The translations under genes were made by a program, and so were the position numbers. 64,000 bases of DNA from Brucella anthropi ATCC 49188 (GTDB lineage: Bacteria > Pseudomonadota > Alphaproteobacteria > Rhizobiales > Rhizobiaceae). The notes beneath the pieces are model-generated. The model had not been told where the DNA came from. It ran no database searches and saw only the letters and a list, made by a program, of their open reading frames with translations. The stretch spans positions 2,280,001-2,344,000 of the forward strand of contig NC_009667.1 in the NCBI RefSeq assembly GCF_000017405.1, in the 5' to 3' direction. This document shows positions 49,609 to 57,393 of the stretch, piece by piece. Each line of letters opens with the position of its first letter. Within the stretch, counting starts at the first letter, position 1.

Positions 49609-50106
49609 TCAGAAATTGAGCCTGGCCATTGCAAGTGAATCGACAAACTCTCCGGCTCGGAAAGCATCCTTCACGTGAATGCCCTCCGGGACGAAACCGA
49701 ACTTCTCATAGAGATGGATCGCGGCGACATTGTCGACATAAACGGTCAGTTCAAGCCGCTTCAGACCGAGCCAGTTATCGGCGATCTCGATCAGCTCGGT
49801 CATAAGTGCCGTGCCTATCCCCTTGCCGACATACTGGTCGTCTATTCCCATTATAATGCCTGCGGTATGGCTCCGTCTTCCGGTGCGCCGCAGCAAGCCA
49901 GCGTTTGCGACGATCTCCTCATTGATCGTCGCAACAATCACCGTCGATTCCGGTCCGAGCGAATCCAGCCATTTCTTCGTGGTCTCAAGGCGCTGGAACG
50001 GCGTGCGTAAAGTGCCGAACCGAAATCCCGGCATGTTCTGCAGGCGGGTGAGACCTTCAGCATCCGTAGCTTCTACTGCGCGAATGACGAGATTTTCAGG
50101 TCGCAT
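49609..50106 (-). CDS. GNAT-family N-acetyltransferase
   Basis: A 165-residue acetyltransferase. The start at 50106 has AGGAG at a proper distance; a longer frame to 50169 would run into the next small gene's end. The acetyl-CoA-binding motif A is IDDQYVGKGIGTALMTELI (Q-x-x-G-x-G/A), followed by LELTVYVDNVAAIHLYEKFGFVPEG. This layout matches YhhY/RimI-like enzymes that act on small amines or amino acids. The substrate is unknown. It lies between ntrY and an accessory patch. Confidence 0.85.
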   Translation of the reverse strand: MRPENLVIRAVEATDAEGLTRLQNMPGFRFGTLRTPFQRLETTKKWLDSLGPESTVIVATINEEIVANAGLLRRTGRRSHTAGIIMGIDDQYVGKGIGTALMTELIEIADNWLGLKRLELTVYVDNVAAIHLYEKFGFVPEGIHVKDAFRAGEFVDSLAMARLNF

Positions 50107-50138
50107 TTGGACTCCTGATTTCAGTGTTCCGGCAATCT

Positions 50139-50309
50139 TCAGTTCGCAGGCTGGCAAACATCCAGACATGCTGAGACCGGTTCGCGGTTCTTATCGCAGA
50201 TACAACCGTTTGACGCGGAATAGGATAGTCCGGGCTTTTCCCGGTCGTAAAATGAATAAATTGCAACAAGTACGAAGCCTGAAATCGTCAGGCACAATAT
50301 TTGATACAT
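50139..50309 (-). CDS. 56-residue Cys-rich small protein (previously easy to miss)
   Basis: The ATG at 50309 is preceded by GGGAGGT, a near-ideal ribosome-binding site. The first 20 residues are hydrophobic (MYQILCLTISGFVLVAIYSF), either a signal anchor or an uncleaved signal. The tail carries five cysteines counting Cys6, four of them in SNGCICDKNREPVSACLDVCQ. It lies just upstream of the acetyltransferase gene and on the same strand (33 bases). No known family was recognised. The good start and non-random composition favour a real gene. Confidence 0.55.
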   Translation of the reverse strand: MYQILCLTISGFVLVAIYSFYDREKPGLSYSASNGCICDKNREPVSACLDVCQPAN

Positions 50310-50435
50310 TTTGACCTCCCTTGCGCCGGAAGATCAACATTGTCCTTGCTGGCGGAGAATTTCTCAACGCCAACAAATGCCTCGTAATTATATGGATTAG
50401 CTATTGCGCGTGCGCGAGTAGCCCTTCTGACACAG

Positions 50436-50466
50436 CAACACCGCCCAAATTGGGCGGTGTTGCAAA
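50436..50466 (-). terminator. terminator of the orphan binding-protein gene
   Basis: AACACCGCCC-AAAT-TGGGCGGTGTT stem, about 40 bases after the stop on the minus strand. Confidence 0.8.
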
Positions 50467-50502
50467 ATTCAGTATGCCGAACGACCCATTGGTTCTGCGC
50501 GA

Positions 50503-51309
50503 TCAGTTTTCAGCGCCGTAAGCGTCGAAATCAAAGTACTTGTCGTTGACTTCCTTGTACTTGCCGTTCGCGCGGATCGCCTTGATGGCATTGTTGAACT
50601 TTTCGACCAGTTCAGGGCGGCCCTTCTTCAAGGCAACGCCGACGCCAACACCATGGATGTTGTCGTCGGACGGATAAGTGCCGACCATCTTGCAGCAGGC
50701 ACCATCCGGCGTCTTCAGCCATTCGCTCAGCGTTACACTGTCGTCGTTGACGGCATCAAGGCGACCATTGGCCATATCGAGCCGGTATTCTTCGGCAGTC
50801 GGATAAGCCTTGATCGTGCTGTCGGTGAAGGCGTGTTCGGCATAGTTGGCGTGCGTCGTTGACACCTGAACGCCAATTGTCTTGCCGGCAAGGTCTTCCT
50901 TGGTCACACCCTTGATGTCGCTGTCCTTGGGTACCGCGATGCCGGGAGGCGTGTTGTAATACTTATTGGAGAAGTCGACCTGCTTCTTGCGCTCATCCGT
51001 GATCGACATGGAGGATACATAAGCGTCAAACTTTCCGGCCTGAAGTGCCGGAATAGTGCCATCCCACTCCTGCGTGATGAATGTACACTCGGCTTTCATT
51101 TCCTCGCAGAGCGCCCTTGCAATATCGACATCAAAGCCCGACAGCGAGCCATCCGGATTGGTGAAATTGAACGGCGGATAGGCGCCTTCCGTTCCGATTA
51201 CAAGTTTCAATGGCTCTTCGGCAGTTGCCGCGCCGATCACCAAACCACTTGCCGTTGCCGCGATCCCCACAATCGAAGCTGCCACAGCGATACGCTTTAA
51301 TACGCGCAT
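50503..51309 (-). CDS. amino-acid ABC transporter substrate-binding protein (Lys/Arg/Orn type)
   Basis: A 268-residue periplasmic solute-binding protein of the ArgT/HisJ family. The signal peptide is MRVLKRIAVAASIVGIAATASG to about residue 30. The mature start LKLVIGTEGAYPPFNFTNPDGSLSGFDVDIARALC is diagnostic, with QEWDGTIPALQAGKFDAYVSSMSIT next and KTIGVQVSTTHANY following. Cationic amino acids are the expected ligands. No permease or ATPase gene is adjacent, so it must work with a transporter encoded elsewhere or is an orphan. Confidence 0.9.
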   Translation of the reverse strand: MRVLKRIAVAASIVGIAATASGLVIGAATAEEPLKLVIGTEGAYPPFNFTNPDGSLSGFDVDIARALCEEMKAECTFITQEWDGTIPALQAGKFDAYVSSMSITDERKKQVDFSNKYYNTPPGIAVPKDSDIKGVTKEDLAGKTIGVQVSTTHANYAEHAFTDSTIKAYPTAEEYRLDMANGRLDAVNDDSVTLSEWLKTPDGACCKMVGTYPSDDNIHGVGVGVALKKGRPELVEKFNNAIKAIRANGKYKEVNDKYFDFDAYGAEN

Positions 51310-51541
51310 TCAGATCCCTCCCATTTCATTTTGGCTTTTCCAGAATTGAACTTCTGGTTAAGCCCCTGGCAAGGGGAGGTTCAAGCAGGCAATGCCAAAT
51401 TGCCGACTCGTCATGATTTCTCCCCCGCCGCTATCAATAGATGGTTCGATGGAGCTTGCACAATGTCTTTTTGATTACGGAAATAGTTCTCGATTCTGTC
51501 CCGATTGCACGCACAAACGCTGTTCATCAAGCTCATCAAGT
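51310..51541. other. upstream region of the binding-protein gene
   Basis: About 230 bases with GGGAGGGATC as its ribosome-binding site just before 51309. No other gene recognised; the accessory island boundary begins after it. Confidence 0.4.
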
Positions 51542-51587
51542 AAATGGCGCACCCGACACGATGCGAACCTGTGCCCTCTGCCTTCGG
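51542..51587. repeat. degenerate copy of the tRNA-Arg(CCG) 3' half (attachment-site remnant)
   Basis: 46 bases matching 53921-53966 at 43 positions, spanning the CCA end to the anticodon loop of tRNA-Arg (minus strand). It starts with the same AAATGGCGCACCCGACA. The other half of the tRNA is missing. Such a partial direct repeat is typical of integration at a tRNA 3' end, marking the far end of a 2.4 kb island. Confidence 0.8.
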
Positions 51588-51854
51588 TGTCTTCATCAAT
51601 TAGGCAAGCACTAAAACCTACTTTGCAAACTACCGTACAGCTACCGCCGACAATAGATAAGATCGAAACAAAATAGACCTTTTCAACGATAAAAAAGTAA
51701 TCATGATAAGCGATTAGGATAAAGCTAACGAGTTGATGTTCCCAGCGGGAGGGCTAACTAAAATAAACATAAATCGTTCCAAACATTGGCGCGAAATTAT
51801 GGAAAATAATAGAATACATTAAACATAACACGCAAATATTGCCAAAGGTGTGCA
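51588..51854. other. AT-rich leader inside the tRNA-Arg island
   Basis: About 265 bases, clearly richer in A and T than the surroundings, with no coding frame. AAGGTG before 51855 serves the first island gene. Confidence 0.5.
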
Positions 51855-52400
51855 ATGAATAGCCTACTTGATGTGACTCTTGACGCAGCAAAACAAGACC
51901 AGAGAACAGTTGACGATAATCGCCGCAGCGTTGCACCTCTGCTGGACGGGATGTCTTTCTATGAAAGTATCCGTCATAGTGATGACCGTGGCAGCGTAAC
52001 GGAAATATATGACCCGCGCTGGAACTGGCATCCAGATCCGATGGTGTTTTCCTATATGTTCACGATACGCCCCGGCATGGTAAAAGGCTGGGGACTACAT
52101 AAGGAGCACGAAGATAGATACTTTGTGATCAGCGGCGAATTAGAGCTTGTCTTATTTGATCCAAGGCCGGAATCGAGCACTTACAATAAAATTTGCAAAG
52201 TATATTTATCCGGAAGCCAGCCAAGGCTTGTAAATGTGCCGAAGTTTGTTTGGCATGCAGATCACAACATAGGTAACTCCGAACTCGTAGTGCTGAATTT
52301 CCCAACGATACAATATGATCATTCAAAACCAGATAAATACCGCCTCCCTCTCGATACGGATCTGATACCTTATGACTTCGGAGCAGCAAAGGGATGGTAA
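51855..52400 (+). CDS. cupin-fold protein related to dTDP-sugar epimerase/isomerases
   Basis: A 181-residue RmlC-like cupin. The pattern GMVKGWGLHKEHEDRYFVISGELELVLFDPR holds the metal-type or catalytic His set, and RLVNVPKFVWHADHNIGNSELVVLNFPT matches the second cupin motif of dTDP-4-dehydrorhamnose 3,5-epimerase relatives. It probably modifies a nucleotide sugar. AT content and codon use are unlike the neighbours. The next gene overlaps it by 7 bases, so the two form one operon. The sugar is unknown. Confidence 0.75.
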   Translation: MNSLLDVTLDAAKQDQRTVDDNRRSVAPLLDGMSFYESIRHSDDRGSVTEIYDPRWNWHPDPMVFSYMFTIRPGMVKGWGLHKEHEDRYFVISGELELVLFDPRPESSTYNKICKVYLSGSQPRLVNVPKFVWHADHNIGNSELVVLNFPTIQYDHSKPDKYRLPLDTDLIPYDFGAAKGW

Positions 52401-53530
52401 GCGATCCTCTGTTCTCGATATTGCTTCCTACCCATAGCCGGGTCGATGTAATCGGCTATGCGGTGCAATCAGTATTAAATCAGACAGTTAAGGATTTTGA
52501 ACTACTCGTTGTCGGGGACGGATGCCCGCCCGAAACGCGTACAATTTTGCAAGGCTTCAACGACCCTCGGATTCGCTTTTTTGACCTGCCTAAGGCGCCG
52601 CATTTTGGCTATGCAAATCGTAATATTGCATTGAAAGAATCGCGCGGTAAATTCATCGCCTTCATGGCGGACGATGACCTAATATTGCCAGATCATCTGG
52701 AGGTATTGGAGGAGGCATTAAGCGGAGGAAGCGCGCTCGCGTATACTCAGGCAATTTGGATTTCGACAGATGGAATTGCGGCACCATTTTTGACAAATCT
52801 TGAGTTCGAAGATGAACGTGAATTCTTTATACTGCATCAAAACTCGATACCAGCCAGTTGCTTCGCTTACCGGGCAGACGCGCTGTCGCAAAGGGATGTT
52901 TGGCCAGAAGATGTTTCTTCCGCCGGCGACTGGCGGCTATGGCACGAAATTATCCAAAAGAACCCTGACGATCCATTGACTTATCGGCGCTTGCCGACAG
53001 TACTTCATTTTTCGGCACACTGGAAACAGTCACGAAGTTCAGGCATGCCTCAACTCGCCAATTTTCTTGATATCGCTGACAGCGCTGATTGGTGGCCCAC
53101 CGCTCTCAGGCCCAACGTACCAGCTTCAATGAACGAGCAGAGTGTATTCGCATCAATGCTGTTTGAAGAGCCAGTCTTGTGGCCGGCAAAAATACGTCGT
53201 GCCGCAACCGATTTAATTAATAGGATTGCCTGGGACAACATTAGATTTTTACACGACGATGCTAGGAGGATCGAGGTACTATCTGAAGAATTACGCACAC
53301 TAACTGAACGCAATAACGTACTTTCCGAGCAGCTTGCCAATCAAAAGGCGGAAAGCAACGTCCATTTGGAAGCGCTTTCAAAATCCCAACAAGATGTAGT
53401 AAAATATACGAATGAAATAGACCAACTCCGCAATTCAACTTGTTGGAAGCTCACAGCTCCGCTTCGAAATGTTGTTGAGTTTGTTCGCAGGCAGCTTGGC
53501 CAGGACGGAAAAAACTCTTTAAGAACGTGA
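52394..53530 (+). CDS. family 2 glycosyltransferase with C-terminal coiled coil
   Basis: A 378-residue GT-A fold enzyme. The N-terminal domain has FSILLPTHSRVDVIGYAVQSVLNQTVKDFELLVVGDG and the DXD-type MADDDLILPDHLE (about residue 95). Residues about 290-345 are a heptad-rich coiled coil (RIEVLSEELRTLTERNNVLSEQLANQK). The tail NSTCWKLTAPLR is common in glycan-synthesis transferases. The start overlaps the cupin gene by 7 bases. The pair is probably part of a surface-sugar pathway brought in with the island. Confidence 0.88.
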   Translation: MVSDPLFSILLPTHSRVDVIGYAVQSVLNQTVKDFELLVVGDGCPPETRTILQGFNDPRIRFFDLPKAPHFGYANRNIALKESRGKFIAFMADDDLILPDHLEVLEEALSGGSALAYTQAIWISTDGIAAPFLTNLEFEDEREFFILHQNSIPASCFAYRADALSQRDVWPEDVSSAGDWRLWHEIIQKNPDDPLTYRRLPTVLHFSAHWKQSRSSGMPQLANFLDIADSADWWPTALRPNVPASMNEQSVFASMLFEEPVLWPAKIRRAATDLINRIAWDNIRFLHDDARRIEVLSEELRTLTERNNVLSEQLANQKAESNVHLEALSKSQQDVVKYTNEIDQLRNSTCWKLTAPLRNVVEFVRRQLGQDGKNSLRT

Positions 53531-53695
53531 TGCTGCCCGTACCCGATCGAGAGGCTTGTTCGTTTTCTTCATTCGGTCGCGCAGTTGACGGCCTTCACGC
53601 CGGCGAGATAGCCAGCCGCCACAAGGGCGGAGCTTGTCCTGCAGAAATTCCACAGTGAATTTCAGATGCTTGAAACACAGGGGCCAGCGACCCAA
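53519..53695 (-). pseudogene. unidentified gene remnant at the tRNA-proximal edge of the island
   Basis: The minus strand shows coding-like composition ending in KKTNKPLDRVRAASRS and reading back through RPCGGWLSRRREGRQLRDR to a stop near 53696, with no start codon of good quality. Frames further upstream (to about 53895) also look coding but are shifted. The 3' end overlaps the glycosyltransferase stop by 12 bases. It may be what is left of an integrase or transposase, but I cannot identify it. Confidence 0.35.
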
Positions 53696-53923
53696 TCAAT
53701 CCAATTAGCGCCAGGAGGAGCGACGGTCGTATGATGACCCTTCGGGCGCATACCTGTGCAACGTCTCGCAGGAATCGACGGCGATAGTGATATGTCCCTG
53801 CTTGGGTAATGACGATGCGCTTCAATGCAAGCCCATTGCGCACCTTCCGTAGACCCGTTTATGGACCGGAAAGGCCGAGAAATCATAGAAACCATTGATA
53901 CTTAACGGATTTTTGGAGAAAAA

Positions 53924-54000
53924 TGGCGCACCCGACAGGATTCGAACCTGTGACCTCTGCCTTCGGAGGGCAGCACTCTATCCAGCTGAGCTACGGGTGC
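53924..54000 (-). tRNA. tRNA-Arg(CCG)
   Basis: 77 bases including the encoded CCA. The acceptor stem GCACCCG/CGGGTGC is perfect. The D arm AGCTCAGCTGGATAGAGT, anticodon stem CTGCC/GGCAG with loop CTCCGAA (anticodon CCG), and T arm CACAGGTTCGAATCCTGT-type are complete. The 3' half is duplicated at 51542-51587. Confidence 0.96.
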
Positions 54001-54100
54001 ATTGCCGGAAGGCTCGAAGCCTTTACATGCGCGTTTCTAACTGAACCGCGCATATGCATCAATGGCTTATTTTGATTAAGCGGCGCAAATTTTGCCGTTA

Positions 54101-54146
54101 GAGCGCATCCCGAAAAGTGTGAAACGGTTTTCGGATGAGATGCGCG
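54101..54146. repeat. dispersed extragenic palindrome, copy 8
   Basis: GAGCGCATCCCGAAAAGTGTGAAACGG...TTTTCGGATGAGATGCGC-type element: arms GCGCATC/GATGCGC around AAGTGTGAAACGGTTTT. Between tRNA-Arg and the ABC-F gene. Confidence 0.75.
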
Positions 54147-54169
54147 CCAGAACAGACAGTTGAAGCGCC

Positions 54170-55792
54170 CTATGAACGCAACCCCGGAGCCTCCTGCCCC
54201 GTGCGTTCCACATATTCCGTATAGCCGCCGCCATATTGCTGGATGCCATCCGGTGTCAGTTCCAGAACCCGGTTCGACAAAGCGCCGAGGAAATGCCGGT
54301 CGTGCGATACGAACAGCATCGTTCCCTCATAGGCAGCAAGCGCCTTGATGAGCATTTCCTTCGTATCGAGATCAAGGTGGTTGGTCGGCTCGTCCAGGAC
54401 CAGGAAATTCGGCGGATCGAACAGCATGGCCGCCATGACCAGACGCGCCTTTTCACCGCCCGAAAGCACCCGGCACTTCTTTTCGATATCGTCACCGGAG
54501 AATCCGAAGCAGCCAGCCAGTGCGCGAAGTGGGGCCTGCCCTGCCTTCGGGAAGCGCTCTTCCAGCCATTCCAGTATCGTTGCATCGCCGTCGAGCACAT
54601 CCATCGCATGCTGCGCGAAATAGCCGAGCTTGACGCTAGCGCCAACATTGACGTTGCCCTTGTCCGGCTCGGCAGCGCCTGCAACCAGTTTCAGCAGCGT
54701 CGATTTTCCTGCACCATTGATGCCCATGATGCACCACCGTTCGCGGCGGCGAACCATGAAGTCAAAACCGTCATAGATCGTGCGGCTGCCATAGGTCTTG
54801 TGCACACCCTTCAGGCTCACAACGTCCTCACCCGAACGCGGCGCCGGGGCAAAGTCGAAAGCGACCGTCTGGCGGCGGCGTGGCGGCTCCACGCGGTCGA
54901 TCTTCTCCAGCTTCTTTACGCGGCTTTGAACCTGCGAAGCGTGGGACGCGCGCGCCTTGAAGCGCTCGATAAACTTGATTTCTTTGGCAAGCATGGCCTG
55001 CTGGCGCTCAAACTGTGCCTGCTGCTGCTTTTCGTTCAGCGCCCGCTGGCCCTCATAGAAGCCATAGTCGCCGGAATAGGTCGTGAGCGAACCACCATCG
55101 ATTTCAATGATCTTGGTCACGATGCGGTTCATGAATTCACGGTCGTGCGAAGTCATCAGCAACGCGCCGTCGTAGTTCTTGAGGAATGCTTCCAGCCAGA
55201 TGAGGCTTTCGAGATCAAGATGGTTGCTCGGTTCGTCGAGCAGCATCACATCCGGGCGCATCAGCAGAATGCGCGCCAGCGCAACACGCATTTTCCAACC
55301 GCCGGAGAGCTTGCCGACATCGCCATCCATCATTTCCTGCGTAAAGCTGAGACCGGCCAAAACTTCGCGCGCACGGCCATCGAGACCGTAGCCATCCAGC
55401 TCCTCGTAGCGCGCCTGCACTTCACCGTAGCGCTCGATGATCACATCCATCTCGTCCATACGGTCCGGATCGACCATCGCGGCTTCCAGCTCGCGAAGTT
55501 CAGCCGCAACTACGCTGACGGGCCCCGCACCTTCCATCACTTCCGCAACGGCTGATCGACCGCCCATTTCGCCGACATTCTGGTCGAAATAACCGACCGT
55601 GACGCCTTTTTCGACGGAAACCTGGCCTTCGTCCGGCAGTTCATCGCCGGTGATCATGCGAAACAGGGTTGTCTTGCCCGCACCGTTTGGACCGACAAGG
55701 CCGATCTTTTCGCCACGGTTCAAAGCGGCGGAAGCCTCGATATAGAGAATGCGATGGCTGTTGGACTTGCTGATATTGTCGATGCGGATCAT
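54170..55792 (-). CDS. ABC-F family ATPase (ribosome-associated)
   Basis: A 540-residue protein with two ABC domains and no membrane segments. Walker A motifs are VGPNGAGKTTLFRM and [14 protein letters not shown]. Signatures are LSGGWKMRVALARIL and LSGGEKARLVMAAML. Between the domains is a helical linker with RQQAMLAKEIKFIERFKARASH and many charged residues. ABC-F proteins of this size (YbiT/YheS-like) act on translating ribosomes. I start at the ATG at 55792, giving MIRIDNISKSNS; the upstream sequence lacks a purine-rich site, so the start is odd, but a frame to 55978 has no other ATG. Confidence 0.92.
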   Translation of the reverse strand: MIRIDNISKSNSHRILYIEASAALNRGEKIGLVGPNGAGKTTLFRMITGDELPDEGQVSVEKGVTVGYFDQNVGEMGGRSAVAEVMEGAGPVSVVAAELRELEAAMVDPDRMDEMDVIIERYGEVQARYEELDGYGLDGRAREVLAGLSFTQEMMDGDVGKLSGGWKMRVALARILLMRPDVMLLDEPSNHLDLESLIWLEAFLKNYDGALLMTSHDREFMNRIVTKIIEIDGGSLTTYSGDYGFYEGQRALNEKQQQAQFERQQAMLAKEIKFIERFKARASHASQVQSRVKKLEKIDRVEPPRRRQTVAFDFAPAPRSGEDVVSLKGVHKTYGSRTIYDGFDFMVRRRERWCIMGINGAGKSTLLKLVAGAAEPDKGNVNVGASVKLGYFAQHAMDVLDGDATILEWLEERFPKAGQAPLRALAGCFGFSGDDIEKKCRVLSGGEKARLVMAAMLFDPPNFLVLDEPTNHLDLDTKEMLIKALAAYEGTMLFVSHDRHFLGALSNRVLELTPDGIQQYGGGYTEYVERTGQEAPGLRS

Positions 55793-55910
55793 GGAACGGG
55801 AGGACTTTGTTGAGTGGAATGGAGCGTAAGGTTGTCGCGTTGCGGCCTCCCTATGCCATGACAGCACGGGCAAGTCACCCCGCTTCGCGATCAAGTGTCG
55901 GACGGAAGGC

Positions 55911-56960
55911 TCAGGGAATATTACGTAACCATTGCTGGGTCGAGAATTTCTCGACCGCAAGCTTTTCCGCAGCTGCATATTCTTCCGGCGTAATCTTGCT
56001 GCTCACGCCGCCATTCAGCGACACGAACATATCCTTCATGCGCTTGATGACTTCTTCGCGCGGCAGTCCTGTCTGGCTGCGCACCGGGTCGACACGCTTG
56101 ACTGCACTGGCTGTGCCCTTGTCACTCAACTTCTCGCGCCCGATACGCAGGACCTTCACCATCTTCTCGGCATCCATGTCATAAGCCATGGTGACATGGT
56201 GGAGAACTGTCCCCTTGGAAAAGCGTTTCTGCGCCGCGCCGCCGATCTTGCCCTTGGAGCTCGAAATATCGTTCAGCGGTTTATAGAAAGCATCGATGCC
56301 GAGGGAGTTGAGCGCTTTCAACACCCAATCATCCAGAAATGCGTAGGAATCGGCGAAGCTCATATCCCCTACGAGTTCGCCCGGCGCATAAAGCGAATAG
56401 GTGATGGTACTGCCGGGTTCCACAAACATCGCGCCGCCACCGGTAACGCGACGGACAGTTTCGACGCCGAATTCCCGCGTTGCGTCCATATCGACTTCAT
56501 TGCGCAGTGACTGAAATGCGCCGATGATGATGGCGGGGCGTTCCCATTCCCAGAAGCGTAATGTTGGCGCGCGGCGTCCGGCGGCAACCTCCTGCGCCAG
56601 AACCTCGTCAAGCGCAAGATGCATGGCAGGGGAAACCGCAGGCATTTCAACGATCTGCCATTCGAAATCCCGCCATGTGCGGGCAACACCCAAAGCCCGC
56701 CGGACGGCAATCGCAACCGCTTCCGGGCTGAAGCCGAGCATCATGGCCTCGGGCCGCAGACCTGCCCTCACAGCGTCGGCAATCTGCTCCGACGACGCGT
56801 CGGCAGAGAGACCTTCGACAGCGTTGCGGATATCCTCCAGAGCCTCGTCCGGCTCCAGGAAGAAGTCGCCCGCCACCTGCACATTGCTCAGACGCCCGTC
56901 ACGAACATCCAGATCGACAACGACAAGTTTTCCGCCGTGGACTTTGTATTCGCCGTGCAT
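55911..56960 (-). CDS. lipoate-protein ligase A family protein
   Basis: A 349-residue ligase. The N-terminal 90 residues form the accessory domain (HGEYKVHGGKLVVVDLDVRDGRL). The catalytic BPL/LplA domain follows: LRFWEWERPAIIIGAFQSL, RRVTGGGAMFVEPGST, and the nucleophilic/AMP-site lysine in SSSKGKIGGAAQKR. Such enzymes attach lipoate to E2 and GcvH proteins, with lipoyl-AMP as intermediate. The order of accessory and catalytic domains is the reverse of E. coli LplA, resembling LipL/LplJ-type proteins. It lies 118 bases before the ABC-F gene on the same strand. Confidence 0.88.
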   Translation of the reverse strand: MHGEYKVHGGKLVVVDLDVRDGRLSNVQVAGDFFLEPDEALEDIRNAVEGLSADASSEQIADAVRAGLRPEAMMLGFSPEAVAIAVRRALGVARTWRDFEWQIVEMPAVSPAMHLALDEVLAQEVAAGRRAPTLRFWEWERPAIIIGAFQSLRNEVDMDATREFGVETVRRVTGGGAMFVEPGSTITYSLYAPGELVGDMSFADSYAFLDDWVLKALNSLGIDAFYKPLNDISSSKGKIGGAAQKRFSKGTVLHHVTMAYDMDAEKMVKVLRIGREKLSDKGTASAVKRVDPVRSQTGLPREEVIKRMKDMFVSLNGGVSSKITPEEYAAAEKLAVEKFSTQQWLRNIP

Positions 56961-57051
56961 ATGGGCAGCCTTCCAAAGATTGAACGTGAGTGTTTCACTC
57001 TCATTTCATGAAAGCTGCGGGAAAGGAAGCGGTTCAGGAGTGGTCGCCGGA

Positions 57052-57198
57052 TTATATTCCAGCTTCAGAAGGCGCAACGTGCTGAACAAGCGAGGTCTGG
57101 CGCACTTCCTTGGTCTTGTGGCCGACATAGAAGCCAGTGGCAATCATGGCCGCCAGAATAACGACAATCAATTTGAAACTGAAAGGCAGATGGTGCAT
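57052..57198 (-). CDS. 48-residue membrane protein, unknown
   Basis: ATG at 57198 follows GTGAGGACCAGAA (GAGG at a good distance). The protein has one membrane span near its start (FKLIVVILAAMIATGFYVGHK) and a polar tail ending HVAPSEAGI. It is 91 bases before the lipoate-ligase start on the same strand. It was not assigned to any family, but the start site and hydrophobic pattern make it credible. Confidence 0.6.
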   Translation of the reverse strand: MHHLPFSFKLIVVILAAMIATGFYVGHKTKEVRQTSLVQHVAPSEAGI

Positions 57199-57393
57199 TT
57201 CTGGTCCTCACTCCAGCTCCAAGCAAACCAGAGCAGGAAATGATTGTCGACCCCACATTCGTTCCAGCTCTTCGACACCCGCAAAATTCCTGTCAGGCGT
57301 TGCAAGCTTGCAGCTCTTTGTGAACTGCGCATTCATCCTCTGTTCAAGATATCGGAACTAAAGCATATTTCATCGATATCAGAGGGACTCATC

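Noticed and set aside
51542..51587. Second tRNA-Arg gene
   Set aside because: Only the 3' half is present, with three changes; it cannot fold to a tRNA. Treated as an attachment-site remnant.
55793..55978. 62-codon N-terminal extension of the ABC-F protein
   Set aside because: It overlaps the end of the lipoate-ligase gene, has an odd composition, and the family begins at MIRIDNIS.
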